Part shown: positions 54,226-63,871 of the stretch, piece by piece
Numbering within the stretch: position 1 is the stretch's first letter
Layout: every line of letters starts with the position of its first letter
Assembly: GCA_903873185.1 (NCBI GenBank)
Contig: CAIQNN010000023.1
Span: forward strand, 1 to 64,000
From: an uncultured Actinomycetes bacterium
GTDB lineage: Bacteria; Actinomycetota; Actinomycetes; Nanopelagicales; Nanopelagicaceae
Reading direction: 5' to 3'
Length of the DNA stretch: 64,000 nt
The notes under the pieces: model-generated
Database searches by the model: none
What the model was told of the DNA's origin: nothing
Seen by the model: only the letters and a program-made list of their open reading frames with translations
Program-made: the position numbers and the translations under genes

Positions 54226-54923
54226 CAAATTTTTCCTAACAAGGTTGTAAGCGTGACTGGCGTAAAGCCCTTTGCATGCAATTTTTCGATCAATGCAGGA
54301 AGCGCCTCAACAGTGTTCTTGTGTCCAAAGTGCAAACTGACAATGCTGCCGTTCTGTATACCCGCCATTGTGTTAGAAATGACCGCCGCTTTACCTGGAT
54401 TTAGATAGTCCTTCGAGTCGACTTCGTATGAGATGCATTGCTTGTAACCATATTTCGCGGCGGCCTTTCGAATTACTGGCGTTGCATATTGCGTTCCAGA
54501 AGCTCTAAACCATGAACCACCGTAACCGATCTGCTTTTTTAGTTCGGCAGCGCAACCTGCAATCTCGCTATCAACTTTCTTGGCTGAGAGCTTCTTCATC
54601 TCGAAGTGATTTAAGGTGTGATTTCCGATGTCGTGGCCGCCGGCCAATATTAACTTCGCCAAAGTTGGATTGGCTTTGAGCCAGGTTCCGATCGCAAAGA
54701 CGGTGACCGGAGTTTTGGTATCAGCAAAGATTTTTAGAAGGGCGTGCGCATTAGCTGGATCGCCGGCGCCGTGGAAGGTAAGTGCCACGTTCTTGCTCGA
54801 GCGGGAGCCATGGGTGATATCAATCGGTGCCGCTTGGGAGTTATCTGCCAAATTTAGATCAATAAAGCTGGCGGCGGCTGCGAGTGCACCAGCCTGGAAG
54901 AGCTGGCGGCGGTTTAGAGACAT
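54225..54923 (-). CDS. Polysaccharide-deacetylase-family protein with altered motif 1, Tat-like signal
   Basis: About 232 residues from the ATG at 54923; an upstream ATG at 54959 exists but lacks the signal context. N-terminal NRRQLFQAGALAAAASF is a twin-arginine-type signal. NodB domain: motif 1 normally TFDDG reads TFHGAGD, so the usual base/metal Asp pair is shifted or lost; motif 2 is intact (GNHTLNH); FRASGTQY, DSKDY and LHFGHKNT cover later motifs. The TFHG variant is, as I recall, also found in other actinobacteria. May deacetylate cell-wall or exopolysaccharide, or have another hydrolytic role. First gene of the group with the propeller and MprF-like genes. Confidence 0.8.
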   Translation of the reverse strand: MSLNRRQLFQAGALAAAASFIDLNLADNSQAAPIDITHGSRSSKNVALTFHGAGDPANAHALLKIFADTKTPVTVFAIGTWLKANPTLAKLILAGGHDIGNHTLNHFEMKKLSAKKVDSEIAGCAAELKKQIGYGGSWFRASGTQYATPVIRKAAAKYGYKQCISYEVDSKDYLNPGKAAVISNTMAGIQNGSIVSLHFGHKNTVEALPALIEKLHAKGFTPVTLTTLLGKI

Positions 54924-55015
54924 GGACAAATGGTACCTCTTGCGTTGCGCCGCCCCCATTCGGCGGAAGTTGCTAAGGTTGCGGGACGGGCAGTGCTACC
55001 ACTTAAGGAGTTACC

Positions 55016-55945
55016 TTGAGCGAAGATGATGAAAATACCGAAGACCTTATTACTGAGGAAATGCTGTGGGAGCGAATTCCCGAAACTGAAGGTCTGGAAC
55101 GCGCAAATACTTATTATGAATTAAGCGCCCGAATTTATGCCCGCGGTCAATATGACGAAGCGCTCGCCCTTGCCGAAACAGCCCGCGATATCTATGCCGA
55201 ACTCGGACCGGTGGCTCCTTCCGATGGTCTCGCTCAGGCTTACTCTGCTATTGGCTATAACTTAAATCAACTTAAGCGCATGAGTGAAGCTGCCAACGCC
55301 ATGAGTAAAGCTGTTGAACTTTTGCGCGAATCCAAATCACCGCTTGCTATCGATCTTGCTTGCACATTGGGTGAATGGTGGTTCGGCTCTAAGGAATTCG
55401 CTAAAACCATTGAGTGCATGACCGATTGCGTCCAAGAGCATTTAGTTGATGGAAATGACAGTGGCGCGGCTAATGACCTCCATTTGATTGGCTGTGCCCA
55501 GCGCGAACTTGGGAATTTTTCGTTGGCGCTCGACGCCTTTAAAGAGGCCAGGATTCTATTTAAAGGTCTTAAAGAAGTTATCAATGTCGCACGATGTGAT
55601 CAAAAGATCGCTCATTGCCTAGTTGAGTTAAACGAAGGCGAAGCTGCGCTGGCAGCAGCGCAAAAGTCGCTAGATGTTTTTGTAACGGCGCACGATCATC
55701 GCCGCGAGACCTATTCCCTTCTAGAACTTGGGAAGGCTCAGATTATTACCGACCAACCCGAAGAGGGGATGCTCACGCTGGAACGAGTTCTAGAGGTAGC
55801 GACCGATTCCGAACCCAGAGACTTTGAATTTATTCTCGAAGTTGAACGTCGCATCGTGGCAGCTTTAAGAGCTTTGGATCGAGAAGATGAAGCCCTTGAA
55901 ATTGAGCGACGACTCTTGGCGGTCTCTGAAGTTATTGAGGATTAA
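55016..55945 (+). CDS. TPR-repeat protein
   Basis: 309 residues from a TTG with GGAG at good spacing. About six tetratricopeptide-like helix pairs, e.g. ARIYARGQYDEALALAETA, AYSAIGYNLNQLKRMSEAAN, and LALDAFKEARILFKGL. Acidic overall; no membrane segment. A cytosolic protein-interaction scaffold; partner unknown. It ends 4 bases into the convergent methyltransferase gene. Confidence 0.82.
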   Translation: MSEDDENTEDLITEEMLWERIPETEGLERANTYYELSARIYARGQYDEALALAETARDIYAELGPVAPSDGLAQAYSAIGYNLNQLKRMSEAANAMSKAVELLRESKSPLAIDLACTLGEWWFGSKEFAKTIECMTDCVQEHLVDGNDSGAANDLHLIGCAQRELGNFSLALDAFKEARILFKGLKEVINVARCDQKIAHCLVELNEGEAALAAAQKSLDVFVTAHDHRRETYSLLELGKAQIITDQPEEGMLTLERVLEVATDSEPRDFEFILEVERRIVAALRALDREDEALEIERRLLAVSEVIED

Positions 55946-56613
55946 GTACTTAAATTCAAATGCTGCATAGCCCAGGCGTACATTGCGATTGCACCTGCCG
56001 CTGAAGCGTTCATGGACCTGGTGGATCCATATTGCCTAATTGCTAATACCGATTGGCAAATAGCGACCGCTTCATCGGACATTCCGGCGCCTTCTTGCCC
56101 AAAGAAGAGAACACATTTCTTTGGCAGCTTTGCATCTTCTAATTGAGTTGAGATCGGCAGGTTATCAATTCCAATTATTGGAACCTCATTTTCTAAGCAC
56201 CAGCTTTGAAAATCGGCAATTGTCGGGTGGTGAAGCACTTGAAGATATTTATCGGTGACCATTGCGCCGCGTCGGTTCCAATCGCGTTTACCAACGATGT
56301 GTACCGCGCTGACATTGAAGGCATTCGCAGTTCGAACAATTGAGCCAATATTTAAATCATGTTGCCAATTCTCAATCGCAATTTGAAGATCATGTCGCTT
56401 GGTATCTAAATCTGCGACGATCGCTTCAACCTTCCAGTATCGGTAATGATCCAAGACATTACGTCGATCGCCATTTTCTAAAAGTTCCGGATCAAAGTGG
56501 GAATCAGTCGGCCAGGGCGCTGGCATCGGCCCCACGCCAACCACTGGGTAGAACTCCCCGGGGCCGATTTCAACCTTGCCCATTGGCGTAGCTGGTGAAT
56601 TTTCGCTCATCAT
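55942..56613 (-). CDS. SpoU-type RNA 2'-O-methyltransferase
   Basis: About 223 residues from the ATG at 56613; longer starts overlap the divergent transporter gene. SPOUT fold signatures: NIGSIVRTANAFNV, VLFFGQEGAGMS and a C-terminal IRQYGSTRSMNASAAGAIA knot block. Methylates a ribose in tRNA or rRNA using S-adenosylmethionine. The exact site is not predictable from the sequence. Confidence 0.88.
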   Translation of the reverse strand: MMSENSPATPMGKVEIGPGEFYPVVGVGPMPAPWPTDSHFDPELLENGDRRNVLDHYRYWKVEAIVADLDTKRHDLQIAIENWQHDLNIGSIVRTANAFNVSAVHIVGKRDWNRRGAMVTDKYLQVLHHPTIADFQSWCLENEVPIIGIDNLPISTQLEDAKLPKKCVLFFGQEGAGMSDEAVAICQSVLAIRQYGSTRSMNASAAGAIAMYAWAMQHLNLST

Positions 56614-56681
56614 CAGCTCGCTCTCATTAGAATTCCACAATCGTGTCATGTGGCACGGCCACACTTTAGAGGGGATAGACA

Positions 56682-57569
56682 TTGAATCGAAAGTCGTGGC
56701 TACCTTCTTACATCGCCCTTGGCATCGTATGGGGCTGCTCCTTCATTTTTATCAAGCTTGGTTTGGAGTTCCTGACGCCTTTTGGCGTGGCCTTCGTTCG
56801 TTGCGCCTTAGGGGCGCTCTCACTCTTATTAATTGCGCGAATTCGCAAGATTTCACTGCCTAAAGGTCGGGCAATCTGGCTCAAACTCTGGGTAGTTTCA
56901 CTGCTTTTGAATGTCATACCAGGAGTGCTCTTTGCATACGCCGAAGTGCGGGTCACTTCAGTCTTGGCCGGAATCATTAATGCCACTACTCCATTGGCCA
57001 CGGTCATTGTCATTTTGATTGCTTTCCGAGAAGAGCGGCCTAAGCGATATCAGTTGATCGGGCTAGCTTTTGGGGCACTTGGAGTCCTGACCGTTTTGGG
57101 AATTTGGAAAGGGATTGGACATAACTCGTTAGCCGGAATAGTTGCGTTGCTCTTGGCGGTCACTTGCTATGGAATATCTTTCCCATTCACGCGTAAGTAT
57201 GTGACTCCGCTGGGAATGCGCTCTGAATCTTTAGCCGCGGCGCAGATCACGACTGGTGCCATCACCTTGTTGCCCTTCTTTTTAATAGATGGAATCGCCA
57301 AAGATCAATTTCGAATTGGACCGATGCTCGCGATGTTCGCACTCGGCGTTTTGGGTACGGGCTACGCCTACATTTGGAACTTTTCCATCATCTCAGCTGC
57401 CGGAAGTTCAATCGCCAGCACTGTCACTTACTTGACGCCAGTTGTTGCGGTTTTCGTCGGTTGGATATTCTTAGGCGAAACAATTTCATGGAATGAACCG
57501 GCTGGTGGAATACTCGTGATTCTCGGTGCTGCGATATCGCAGGGCAGGTTCGCGCGAAAGAATGGATAA
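56682..57569 (+). CDS. EamA/DMT-family exporter
   Basis: 295 residues, ten membrane helices in two EamA repeats (IALGIVWGCSFIFIKLGLEF and AGIVALLLAVTCYGISFPF starts; IISAAGSSIASTVTYLTPVVA in repeat two). TTG start with AGAGGGG upstream. Exports metabolites such as amino acids; ligand unknown. The 3' end is 3 bases before the carboxypeptidase start. Confidence 0.88.
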   Translation: MNRKSWLPSYIALGIVWGCSFIFIKLGLEFLTPFGVAFVRCALGALSLLLIARIRKISLPKGRAIWLKLWVVSLLLNVIPGVLFAYAEVRVTSVLAGIINATTPLATVIVILIAFREERPKRYQLIGLAFGALGVLTVLGIWKGIGHNSLAGIVALLLAVTCYGISFPFTRKYVTPLGMRSESLAAAQITTGAITLLPFFLIDGIAKDQFRIGPMLAMFALGVLGTGYAYIWNFSIISAAGSSIASTVTYLTPVVAVFVGWIFLGETISWNEPAGGILVILGAAISQGRFARKNG

Positions 57570-57572
57570 TTA

Positions 57573-58697
57573 GTGCATCGCAAAGTTCTAATTCTGGGCG
57601 CGGTAGTTGCTCTATTTTTTTCTGCGCTGCCAGTTGCTAGCGCCGCAACGATTTCACCAACTTTTATTTCGCTAATTCATTCGGCAACTTTGGCCCAACC
57701 GGGTGTGATCCTTATTGATCCAGCAACAAATCAAACGCTCTTTGAAAATCAACCCGATGCCCTTCGAGCGCCAGCTTCCGTCCTAAAGTTGGTTTCAATG
57801 ACTACGGCTATTCGCGATTTAGGAGCGGAGACCGTTTTTCACACCGCTATATATGAAAGTACAAATTCCGGTACCTACTTAATGCAAGGCGAGAGCGATC
57901 CGTGGCTAACCGCCAGCCCATTCGAAGCCGCTAAATATCATCGCGCATTTTTGCCGCAGTTGATTAATGACTTGGTTAAAGCTCACCCTGGCAAGAGAAG
58001 TTTCACTATCGATTACAACGGGGTTTACTCTGCAGAAGTTCATGTTCTGCAACGTTACTTTGCGCCCCGATTCAACCTCAACTTTCATCTGATCTCCTCG
58101 CAGGCTCAAGCTCAACCATTTATGGGAAAAAAGATCGGTGAAATTTCCTCACCAACGCTAGGTGAAATCGTAAAATTTACTTTGCTCTACAGCGACAATG
58201 TTTTGGCTGATCGGTTAGCGCGAACTGCGGCGCGCAAAGTTGGTCTTCCAACAAGTTTCGCTGGCCTCCAGCAATCATTTGAACAGACCTTCACGGCTCT
58301 AAATGTTGAAGCTAAAGGTTTAGTCGTGAAAGATGGAAATGGGTTATCAAAAGAGACCCGAATCTCTGCTCGTACGATCGCCGAACTCTTACTCAGAATT
58401 CAAACAACTCCAGAGCTAAAAGTTATCTTTGATGGTCTCCCAGTCGCGGGTGAAACTGGCACGCTTAAGACTCGTTTTGTGACCGATGCGCCCAAGGCAG
58501 TGGGGCTTATCAGGGCAAAGACTGGTTGGATCAATAGCAGCGTGAGCATGGCTGGGTATGTCACAGTCGGGGACTCAGATTACGTTTTTGCGATTATCGC
58601 CAATCACATAAAACAGAACGACTATTCCCGCCAACTTGCTCGCGAAGCCATTGATAAGGCGTTAGCCTCGATCGCACGCCCAAAAACGAACATATAG
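57573..58697 (+). CDS. dacB: D-alanyl-D-alanine carboxypeptidase (PBP4/DacB type)
   Basis: 374 residues with a signal peptide (1-24, ending ASAA). Penicillin-binding motifs: S-x-x-K in APASVLKLV, S-x-N in YSDNVLAD and K-T-G in AKTGWIN. Extracytosolic peptidoglycan trimming. Start is GTG. In many actinobacteria this gene neighbours tilS-hpt-ftsH; here tilS lies 5 kb away. Confidence 0.92.
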   Translation: MHRKVLILGAVVALFFSALPVASAATISPTFISLIHSATLAQPGVILIDPATNQTLFENQPDALRAPASVLKLVSMTTAIRDLGAETVFHTAIYESTNSGTYLMQGESDPWLTASPFEAAKYHRAFLPQLINDLVKAHPGKRSFTIDYNGVYSAEVHVLQRYFAPRFNLNFHLISSQAQAQPFMGKKIGEISSPTLGEIVKFTLLYSDNVLADRLARTAARKVGLPTSFAGLQQSFEQTFTALNVEAKGLVVKDGNGLSKETRISARTIAELLLRIQTTPELKVIFDGLPVAGETGTLKTRFVTDAPKAVGLIRAKTGWINSSVSMAGYVTVGDSDYVFAIIANHIKQNDYSRQLAREAIDKALASIARPKTNI

Positions 58698-58714
58698 GCG
58701 CCGCTGGGATTTAA

Positions 58715-59605
58715 ATGAGAACTGAGTACGCTAGCGCGGTGACATCAACGATCTTTAGGCCATATATCGCGCTTATGAAGCTGCGCGTCGTTGAGTTGTT
58801 GCTCGTTACCACTCTGCCCGCGCTTTTTTTGGCGGCAAAAGGGGTTCCGCCTTTGGGAACCACCATTGCAACCTTAATCGGTGGCACGCTGGCTGCAGGT
58901 GCCGCAAATGCGTACAACATGATTATTGAAGTGGAATCTGACAAGTTGATGGGACGCACTTCAAAACGCCCACTAGTAAATAACGAACTTTCAAAGAAAT
59001 CTGCTCACATTTTCGCCGCCATCATCTCAATTCTTTCCTTAGCAATTTTTCAAATCTGGACCACGACGCTAGCAACGGTAATTACTGCGGTCGCAATTCT
59101 TTTTTATGTCTTTGGCTATACCATCGGATTAAAGCGCCGAACCTCACAGAATATTGTTTGGGGCGGAATTGCTGGTTGCCTGCCGGTTCTAATTGGTTGG
59201 GCAGCGATCACAAATTCCTTGTCGCTAACTGCTTGGCTCTTCTTCTTCTTGATTTTCTTTTGGACCCCACCGCATTTCTGGGCGCTGGCAATTAAATATC
59301 GCGATGATTACGCCGCGGCTGGAATTCCAATGCTGCCAGTAGTTGCCTCCATCAAATCCGTTCAAAAGCAGATGTGGTTCCACACCACTGGGATGGTTAT
59401 AACTTCGCTCGCGGTTCTGTGGAGCGCACACCTTCCAATTTGGAGTTGGATAATTTCAATCGCTTTGGCCGTTGGCTTTGGCGTGCAGTTGGTCAAAATT
59501 GACGGGCCAGATTCCGATAGATCTGCCGCAAAGCTATTTCAATGGTCGATCACATACCTAAGCGTTTATTCGTTGCTATTAGTTGCCGGAGTCTTGCTTA
59601 AGTAA
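58715..59605 (+). CDS. ctaB: Protohaem IX farnesyltransferase (haem O synthase)
   Basis: 296 residues, about nine helices, UbiA superfamily. Allylic diphosphate-binding block NAYNMIIEVESDKLMGRTSKRP and second Asp-rich motif (KYRDDYAAAGIPMLPVV) are present. Makes haem O, the haem a precursor needed for the ctaCDE oxidase 12 kb upstream. Convergent and slightly overlapping with metZ. Confidence 0.94.
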   Translation: MRTEYASAVTSTIFRPYIALMKLRVVELLLVTTLPALFLAAKGVPPLGTTIATLIGGTLAAGAANAYNMIIEVESDKLMGRTSKRPLVNNELSKKSAHIFAAIISILSLAIFQIWTTTLATVITAVAILFYVFGYTIGLKRRTSQNIVWGGIAGCLPVLIGWAAITNSLSLTAWLFFFLIFFWTPPHFWALAIKYRDDYAAAGIPMLPVVASIKSVQKQMWFHTTGMVITSLAVLWSAHLPIWSWIISIALAVGFGVQLVKIDGPDSDRSAAKLFQWSITYLSVYSLLLVAGVLLK

Positions 59606-60824
59606 GCGCTTGATCTAAATCTCTAATTAGATCGCTGGAATGTTCAAGGCCAACCGATAACCGAACTACGGAATCAGTAATTCCCATTTCGGCACGCATT
59701 TCTGGGGTAAGACGTCGATGCGTTGTTGAAGCCGGGTGGGTTATTAGGGATTTGCTATCGCCAAGATTGTTTGAGATATCGATGACTTTTAAGCGATCCA
59801 TGATTTCAAAAAGATCGCTAACGTCACCCTTTGCTTCAAAACTGATTGTTGTTCCGCCACCAATCATCTGACGCTGCGAGATTGCATAATCAGGGTGCGA
59901 CGCAAGACCAGGATAGTTAACAGTTTTAATTTTGCTTTGGTTGCTGAGAAACTCGGCGATCTGCTGAGCGTTCTCATTCATTCTATTTACGCGCATGGAT
60001 AGCGTTTCAAGTGACTTGACTAGAACCCATGCATTGAAGGCACTCAATGTCGGACCCGTATGACGAATAAATGGATTCAAGGATTCAGTGATGTACTTGG
60101 AACTTCCAAGAATCGCACCGCCCAAAACTCGACCTTGGCCATCGATATGTTTGGTAGCGGAATACATGACGACATCAGCACCTAATTGAAGTGGCTTCTG
60201 CAAAATTGGCGAAGCCATAACATTGTCGACGATTACCGTTGCTCCAGCGGCGTGGGCAAAACTGGAAACCATGGCGATATCGATAACTTCAAGCATTGGA
60301 TTTGAAGGAGTCTCGATAAATACAACTTTAGTTTTTTGACTTAGAGCACGCTCCCAATCATCGGGATTATTGCCACGGACGAACTCAACTTGTACGCCCC
60401 ACTTTGGAAGAATTTCAGCAAGAACTACATAACAGGAGCTAAACATTGCGGCCGAGGCAACGATTCGATCGCCGGCTTCAACTAAACAAGCAACTGATGC
60501 AAACATTGCCGACATTCCAGATCCGGTACCGACGCAATACTCCGCTCCTTCTAGCGCTGCGAGCCGATTTTCAAACATGGCCACCGTTGGATTTGCAAAG
60601 CGGCTATAAACAAAGTGATCGATCTCATCAGTAAATGAATGAACGGCTTGTTCGGCAGATTCATAGGTATAGCCGCTCGTTAAATAGAGCGCCTCACCAG
60701 TTTCACCGAAGCCCGATCGCGCAAGACCCGCACGAATCGCTTGGGTATCGGGATGGAGCTCCCAATCGGGAGTGACTCCTTCAGAATTCTGCTGGTATCC
60801 CCAGGGGCGGTGGTTGTGAGTCAT
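59598..60824 (-). CDS. metZ: O-succinylhomoserine sulfhydrylase
   Basis: 408 residues, Cys/Met-metabolism PLP family. PLP lysine in YSATKHIDGQGRVLGG; SRFANPTVAMFENRLAALEGAE and FIETPSNPMLEVIDI blocks; the C-terminal SLITHPASTTHRRL and VVRLSVGLEH. The HIDGQGR form is typical of MetZ. Uses sulfide with O-succinyl- or O-acetyl-homoserine to make homocysteine. Only about 30 bases separate it from the divergent ABC gene, so there is no room for a SAM riboswitch. Confidence 0.88.
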   Translation of the reverse strand: MTHNHRPWGYQQNSEGVTPDWELHPDTQAIRAGLARSGFGETGEALYLTSGYTYESAEQAVHSFTDEIDHFVYSRFANPTVAMFENRLAALEGAEYCVGTGSGMSAMFASVACLVEAGDRIVASAAMFSSCYVVLAEILPKWGVQVEFVRGNNPDDWERALSQKTKVVFIETPSNPMLEVIDIAMVSSFAHAAGATVIVDNVMASPILQKPLQLGADVVMYSATKHIDGQGRVLGGAILGSSKYITESLNPFIRHTGPTLSAFNAWVLVKSLETLSMRVNRMNENAQQIAEFLSNQSKIKTVNYPGLASHPDYAISQRQMIGGGTTISFEAKGDVSDLFEIMDRLKVIDISNNLGDSKSLITHPASTTHRRLTPEMRAEMGITDSVVRLSVGLEHSSDLIRDLDQALT

Positions 60825-60854
60825 GGCTAAAGATTACACGGTAGCCTTGTGGCC

Positions 60855-61760
60855 ATGAATTCACCAGCGATTTCAGTCTCTGACCTGAGCAAGGTCTATG
60901 GCGATCGACCAGCGCTATCGCACGCCAACTTTGAAGTTCCAATGGGTACGGTCTGCGGTTTTGTCGGCCCAAATGGCTCCGGCAAGACAACGACCATCCG
61001 AATGCTTCTGGGTTTGATCACACCAACTGGTGGCACCGGGACGGTATTAGGGCAAAGCATTAAACATCCCGAAAAGTATTTGCCCCAGGTCGGCGCCATG
61101 ATCGAAGGTCCCGCTTTCTATCCAGCTCTGACTGGCAGCGAGAATTTGAAAGTACTGGCAGACCTTGGCGGGTTTCCAATGAGCAGGGTTCAACCGCTTT
61201 TAGAACAAGTTGGGTTGGGCGATCGCGGTACTGGAAAATTTAAAACCTACTCCTTAGGAATGAAGCAGCGTTTAGGAATTGCGGCAGCGTTACTTCCGCA
61301 ACCGAAATTGTTAGTGCTAGATGAACCTACTAACGGATTGGATCCATCAGGAATCCAAGAAGTTCGAGAGTTAATTAAAGATTTAGCTAACGATGGAACC
61401 ACAGTCTTTGTCTCTTCGCATTTACTTAGCGAACTCGAAATGATCAGCGAACATTTAGTGATGTTGCGCCTAGGCAAAGTTTTATTCGCTGGTAAGACCC
61501 AAGATCTCTTATCGGCGCAGCAACCCGTTTTGGTTGCAAAACCCGAATATGCCGTGGATCTCGGCAAGGTTGTGGCAATCGCGCAAAATAATGGACACGA
61601 AGTCAGCATCATTGACGGCGAAGCCCACATCATCGGTTCGGCCGATTGGGCAGCGACTTTAAATAGATTGGCCTTTGAGGCCGGAATAACCCTGGCGGCA
61701 CTTACCTCAGTTCTCCCAACTTTAGAAGAGACCTTCTTCGAGATGACAGGTGATGAATAA
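60855..61760 (+). CDS. ABC transporter ATPase
   Basis: 301 residues from the ATG at 60855 (a GTG two codons upstream is possible). Walker A GPNGSGKTT, signature YSLGMKQRLGIAAAL, Walker B LLVLDEPTNGLDP, switch His VSSHLL. The C-terminal extension ends LEETFFEMTG, as in two-component DrrA/BcrA-type exporters. Directly followed by its permease gene. Substrate: a drug, lipid or peptide, unknown. Confidence 0.9.
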   Translation: MNSPAISVSDLSKVYGDRPALSHANFEVPMGTVCGFVGPNGSGKTTTIRMLLGLITPTGGTGTVLGQSIKHPEKYLPQVGAMIEGPAFYPALTGSENLKVLADLGGFPMSRVQPLLEQVGLGDRGTGKFKTYSLGMKQRLGIAAALLPQPKLLVLDEPTNGLDPSGIQEVRELIKDLANDGTTVFVSSHLLSELEMISEHLVMLRLGKVLFAGKTQDLLSAQQPVLVAKPEYAVDLGKVVAIAQNNGHEVSIIDGEAHIIGSADWAATLNRLAFEAGITLAALTSVLPTLEETFFEMTGDE

Positions 61761-62552
61761 ATGTTTCATGTCTTTCTAGCTGAATCTCGCAAGCTTCGAC
61801 GTCCGACCCTTCTCTTCTCAACCTTATTAACGGTGGTGGGAATTTCTGGGCTCTTCACCTCTTTATTGTTCCTGCTGATTAATTCGCGTAGCGGCAATGG
61901 CCGGCGCGGAGAACTAATTAATGCAGCCACGCTTTCGTTGCCCAATGGTCTGGTTGTCGGTTTCACCAGCACCGTTACTTTGCTTGGTGTAGTCGCCCTC
62001 TGTATTTTCGCGGCCCAAACCGCTCAGGAATATACTTTTGGAACGTTGCGTAATCTCTTAGTTCGCCAACCTTCAAGAATGAAGATCCTGTTAGGCAAGT
62101 ATCTCTCGATGGCCTTCTTCGCTTTAGTGATGGATGTGCTCTCGTTGATTGTCAGCGTTGCCCTTTCTTATGGTCTAGCAGGTCACGCACATGTTTCGAC
62201 CGCGGCCTGGAGCACAGGTGCCGGTTTTCACGCGCTGGCTCAAGGCTTTGGAAATGTATTCCTAGCCACCATGGGATTTGGAACCCTAGGAATGATTCTC
62301 GGGCTTCTGCTTCGATCGCCCATAAGTTCTATTGCGATTGGTGTCATTTGGGTGTTAATCGTTGAAAATCTTCTCAGTTTGGTCATTAAAGATGCCAATC
62401 GTTGGCTGCCTGGCTCCTTAATCGGTGCCGTCGGGAATGGTGGCGATATCGGTATCACCTACCCACATGCACTTCTCTTCGGCGGTCTCTATTTATTGGT
62501 TGGCGCTGGGATTGTTGCCTTTCTCTTTAAGCGCCGTGATGTCGCCAACTAG
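61761..62552 (+). CDS. ABC-2-type permease
   Basis: 263 residues with six membrane helices, ABC-2 permease type (QEYTFGTLRNLLVRQPSRMK is the typical cytosolic helix after TM2). Starts directly after the ATPase stop, so one exporter unit is formed. GNG/bacitracin or antimicrobial export is possible, not shown. Confidence 0.85.
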   Translation: MFHVFLAESRKLRRPTLLFSTLLTVVGISGLFTSLLFLLINSRSGNGRRGELINAATLSLPNGLVVGFTSTVTLLGVVALCIFAAQTAQEYTFGTLRNLLVRQPSRMKILLGKYLSMAFFALVMDVLSLIVSVALSYGLAGHAHVSTAAWSTGAGFHALAQGFGNVFLATMGFGTLGMILGLLLRSPISSIAIGVIWVLIVENLLSLVIKDANRWLPGSLIGAVGNGGDIGITYPHALLFGGLYLLVGAGIVAFLFKRRDVAN

Positions 62553-62630
62553 CGACACCTCATCGGTTCTGGCCTAAATTTAAAGTTCAACCCGTACCCT
62601 TGGGACATTCCTTCCCCTGGGGGTTCTGTC

Positions 62631-63851
62631 ATGATTTTCCGCTCCAAGCGCTTGCCGCTCTTTGTCGCGCTTACTGTGGCGCTCTTCGCCATCAGTACCG
62701 CCCCACAAATCGCGGAAGCTAAGACGCGCAAACCATCGCTGGCAGAGATCGCAGCTGCAAAACAAGTTGAGATCGCAAAGCAACAAGCAGCGTCAGCTGC
62801 GGCGGCAAAGTTAAATTCCGCAACTAAAACTTTAAACCAACTTACTTCACTTTCTGATGCCGCTCGCGCCCGCTACCAGCAAGCGCTAAAAGAGTTAGCA
62901 ATCGCAATTACCGTTGCACAGGTAGCAGCCGCGCATGCAGCAGAGACTCAAGCAGCCGTAGCAGATGCCACCAAAACCATCGGCAAGTTAGCAACGAATG
63001 CCTACATCATGGGTAGTGGATTTACTGATTTAGAATCCGTGCTTCATGCCAGCGGTCCGCAAGATTTGGTGGATCGCCTCTCCACGTTAAATTCTTTAGG
63101 CGCCAATAATTCGGTAGCGCTCCAACGTTTTCAAATGGCATCGACAGTGGCAAAAGCAGCGAAGAAGGCGGCCGACGATGCCAAAGCCGCACAAGTGGCT
63201 GCAACTAATAAAGTAGCAGCAGCTAAGCAAGCGGCCGACGATGCAAAGGCGGCGCAAGCTAAAGAAGTGGCACGACTGGGCGCCATTCAGAATCAATTGG
63301 CGAAAGAGTTAGCAAGCGCTCGCAAAATTCGATTAACCCTTGAGCAGCAACGCCAATTGGCGATTCTTGAAGAAGCTAATGCGAAGATTGCTTCTCAAAC
63401 GAAAGGGCAAGCACGTGTCTGGCCAGATCGTGGATTCAAAGGCCGCACAACAATTCGTTCCACTGACAAAATTCGAACCGCTGCAGTCACCTATGCAAAG
63501 AAGCAAGTACTCGCCAGAAAGCCATATGTTTGGGGCGCTCAAGGACCTAATTCATATGATTGTTCCGGCTTGGTCTATGCCGCCTATAAAGCCGCAGGAC
63601 TTGGTTACCCAAATTGGTCCAGATTAAATGCTGCTCTCTATTTTGTTGATTCCAAGCGAATTCCATTCGCCCAATTAATTCCTGGCGATTTACTCTTTTA
63701 CTCGTTCGATGGTTCGGTCCAGAATATTCACCACATCACAATTTATGCCGGTGATGGCATGATGTGGGAGGCGAACTCAAAGGGTAAAGGGCTGCTTTAT
63801 TCGAATATGTACAGCATCGCTGGTCTGATGCCATCTGGTGGCCGCGTCTAA
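62631..63851 (+). CDS. NlpC/P60 cell-wall hydrolase with coiled coil (RipA-like)
   Basis: 406 residues: signal peptide (1-29), long Ala/Lys-rich coiled coil (about 35-265, including a near-duplicate AADDAKAAQ block), then an NlpC/P60 domain with the catalytic Cys (YDCSGLVYAAY) and His (HHITIYAG). The third polar residue may be in WEANSKG. Cleaves peptidoglycan stem peptides at division. The 78-base upstream gap is too short for a c-di-AMP riboswitch. Confidence 0.9.
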   Translation: MIFRSKRLPLFVALTVALFAISTAPQIAEAKTRKPSLAEIAAAKQVEIAKQQAASAAAAKLNSATKTLNQLTSLSDAARARYQQALKELAIAITVAQVAAAHAAETQAAVADATKTIGKLATNAYIMGSGFTDLESVLHASGPQDLVDRLSTLNSLGANNSVALQRFQMASTVAKAAKKAADDAKAAQVAATNKVAAAKQAADDAKAAQAKEVARLGAIQNQLAKELASARKIRLTLEQQRQLAILEEANAKIASQTKGQARVWPDRGFKGRTTIRSTDKIRTAAVTYAKKQVLARKPYVWGAQGPNSYDCSGLVYAAYKAAGLGYPNWSRLNAALYFVDSKRIPFAQLIPGDLLFYSFDGSVQNIHHITIYAGDGMMWEANSKGKGLLYSNMYSIAGLMPSGGRV

Positions 63852-63871
63852 CTAGTTACTAGAGTTGCACT

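Noticed and set aside
60825-60854. SAM riboswitch for metZ
   Set aside because: Only about 30 bases separate metZ from the divergent gene.
62553-62630. Cyclic di-AMP riboswitch upstream of the NlpC/P60 gene
   Set aside because: Gap is 78 bases, too short, and no matching structure was seen.
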